A stretch of 5,635 nucleotides of DNA, from positions 1-5,635 of the forward strand of contig CAKZJM010000173.1 of assembly GCA_936943315.1 (NCBI GenBank), written 5' to 3'. The position numbers were made by a program, and so were the translations under genes. The stretch's first letter is position 1. Every line of letters starts with the position of its first letter. The DNA is from an uncultured Methylophilus sp. (lineage in GTDB: Bacteria > Pseudomonadota > Gammaproteobacteria > Burkholderiales > Methylophilaceae). The notes under the pieces are model-generated. The model worked only from the letters and a program-made list of their open reading frames with translations. It did no database searches and was not told where the DNA came from. Below are positions 5,272 to 5,635 of the stretch, one piece after another.

Positions 5272-5635
5272 ATGATCAACACCAAAACTGCTTTTGGTAT
5301 CGCTGCTAGCGTTGCGCTGGCCTTGCCTGTGATGGCGTTTGCCGCTGCAGACCAAGAAGCTGCGATGAAAGATGCTAACAACTGGGCTCACCCACGTGGT
5401 CAACACAACAACCAGGGTTACAGCGCGCTGGCACAAATCAATAAAGGTAACGTTAAAAACCTGAAAATGGCCTGGACATTCGCCACTGGTGTAAACCGTG
5501 GTCACGAAGGTTCTCCAGTCGTGGTTGGCAACATGATGTACATCGTGACTGCTTTCCCAAACAACGTTTACGCCCTTGACCTGAACGACAACCAAAAAAT
5601 CGTTTGGTCCTATTTCCCTAAACAAGACCCAAGCG
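5272..5635 (+). CDS. xoxF: PQQ-dependent methanol dehydrogenase, XoxF type (3' end outside window)
   Basis: This is the large subunit of a periplasmic quinoprotein alcohol dehydrogenase that oxidises methanol to formaldehyde and passes electrons to cytochrome c. Only 121 codons are present of an expected 600 or so. Residues 1-24 are a Sec signal peptide ending AFA. The mature start includes NNWAHPRGQHNNQGYSALAQ, INKGNVKNLKMAWTFATGV, NRGHEGSPVVVGNMMYIVTA, FPNNVYALDL and WSYFPKQDPS. The GHEG motif places E79, the counterpart of the PQQ-contacting glutamate near residue 55 of mature MxaF. The wording GVNRGHEGSPVV with WSYFPKQDP resembles XoxF (probably clade 4, common in Methylophilaceae) more than calcium-dependent MxaF, as I remember those sequences. 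The decisive Asp-x-Asp lanthanide ligand lies outside the window. XoxF enzymes use a lanthanide, and their expression is often lanthanide-controlled. The upstream neighbour is the divergent MocR-like regulator. Confidence 0.88.
   Translation, partial: MINTKTAFGIAASVALALPVMAFAAADQEAAMKDANNWAHPRGQHNNQGYSALAQINKGNVKNLKMAWTFATGVNRGHEGSPVVVGNMMYIVTAFPNNVYALDLNDNQKIVWSYFPKQDPS

Noticed and set aside
5170..5625. 151-codon antisense open frame over xoxF
   Set aside because: It lies opposite conserved xoxF codons, its sequence resembles no domain I know, and it would begin inside xoxF.

Overview
The window looks like chromosome from an obligate methylotroph of the Methylophilaceae (Betaproteobacteria), most plausibly Methylophilus or a close relative. 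The evidence is a PQQ methanol dehydrogenase of the XoxF type at the right edge, a periplasmic two-PepSY protein resembling the lanthanide-binding protein lanpepsy of Methylobacillus, ordinary proteobacterial Hom, ThrC and ThyA proteins, and a base composition that looks close to 50% G+C by eye. The genus is an inference; the sequence alone does not fix it.

Left part (1-2853), plus strand: the C-terminal third of homoserine dehydrogenase (hom), complete threonine synthase (thrC) and complete thymidylate synthase (thyA). The gaps are only 55 and 46 bases, with no terminator between genes, so they probably form one transcript ending near the hairpin at 2828-2853. Hom and ThrC supply threonine from the aspartate pathway. 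ThyA makes dTMP using methylene-tetrahydrofolate and has no obvious pathway link to them.

Middle (2854-3810): a monocistronic gene for an exported, very acidic protein of 175 residues made of two PepSY-like repeats, followed by a strong terminator that should work in both directions. To its right is a gene-free stretch with a cluster of back-to-back inverted repeats.

Right part (3811-5635): a minus-strand MocR/GntR-type regulator whose aminotransferase-like domain is short and lacks the PLP-anchoring lysine. Across a 348-base divergent intergenic region lies the start of a xoxF-type methanol dehydrogenase gene. That intergenic region holds a direct repeat with 31-bp spacing, overlapping inverted repeats and a perfect 16-bp palindrome just upstream of the xoxF ribosome binding site.

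The most interesting reading is that 2985-5635 is a small lanthanide/methanol-oxidation locus: a periplasmic metal-binding PepSY protein, a PLP-independent MocR derivative as candidate regulator, and a lanthanide-type methanol dehydrogenase. The gene identities rest on visible motifs. The functional link between them is inference from adjacency.
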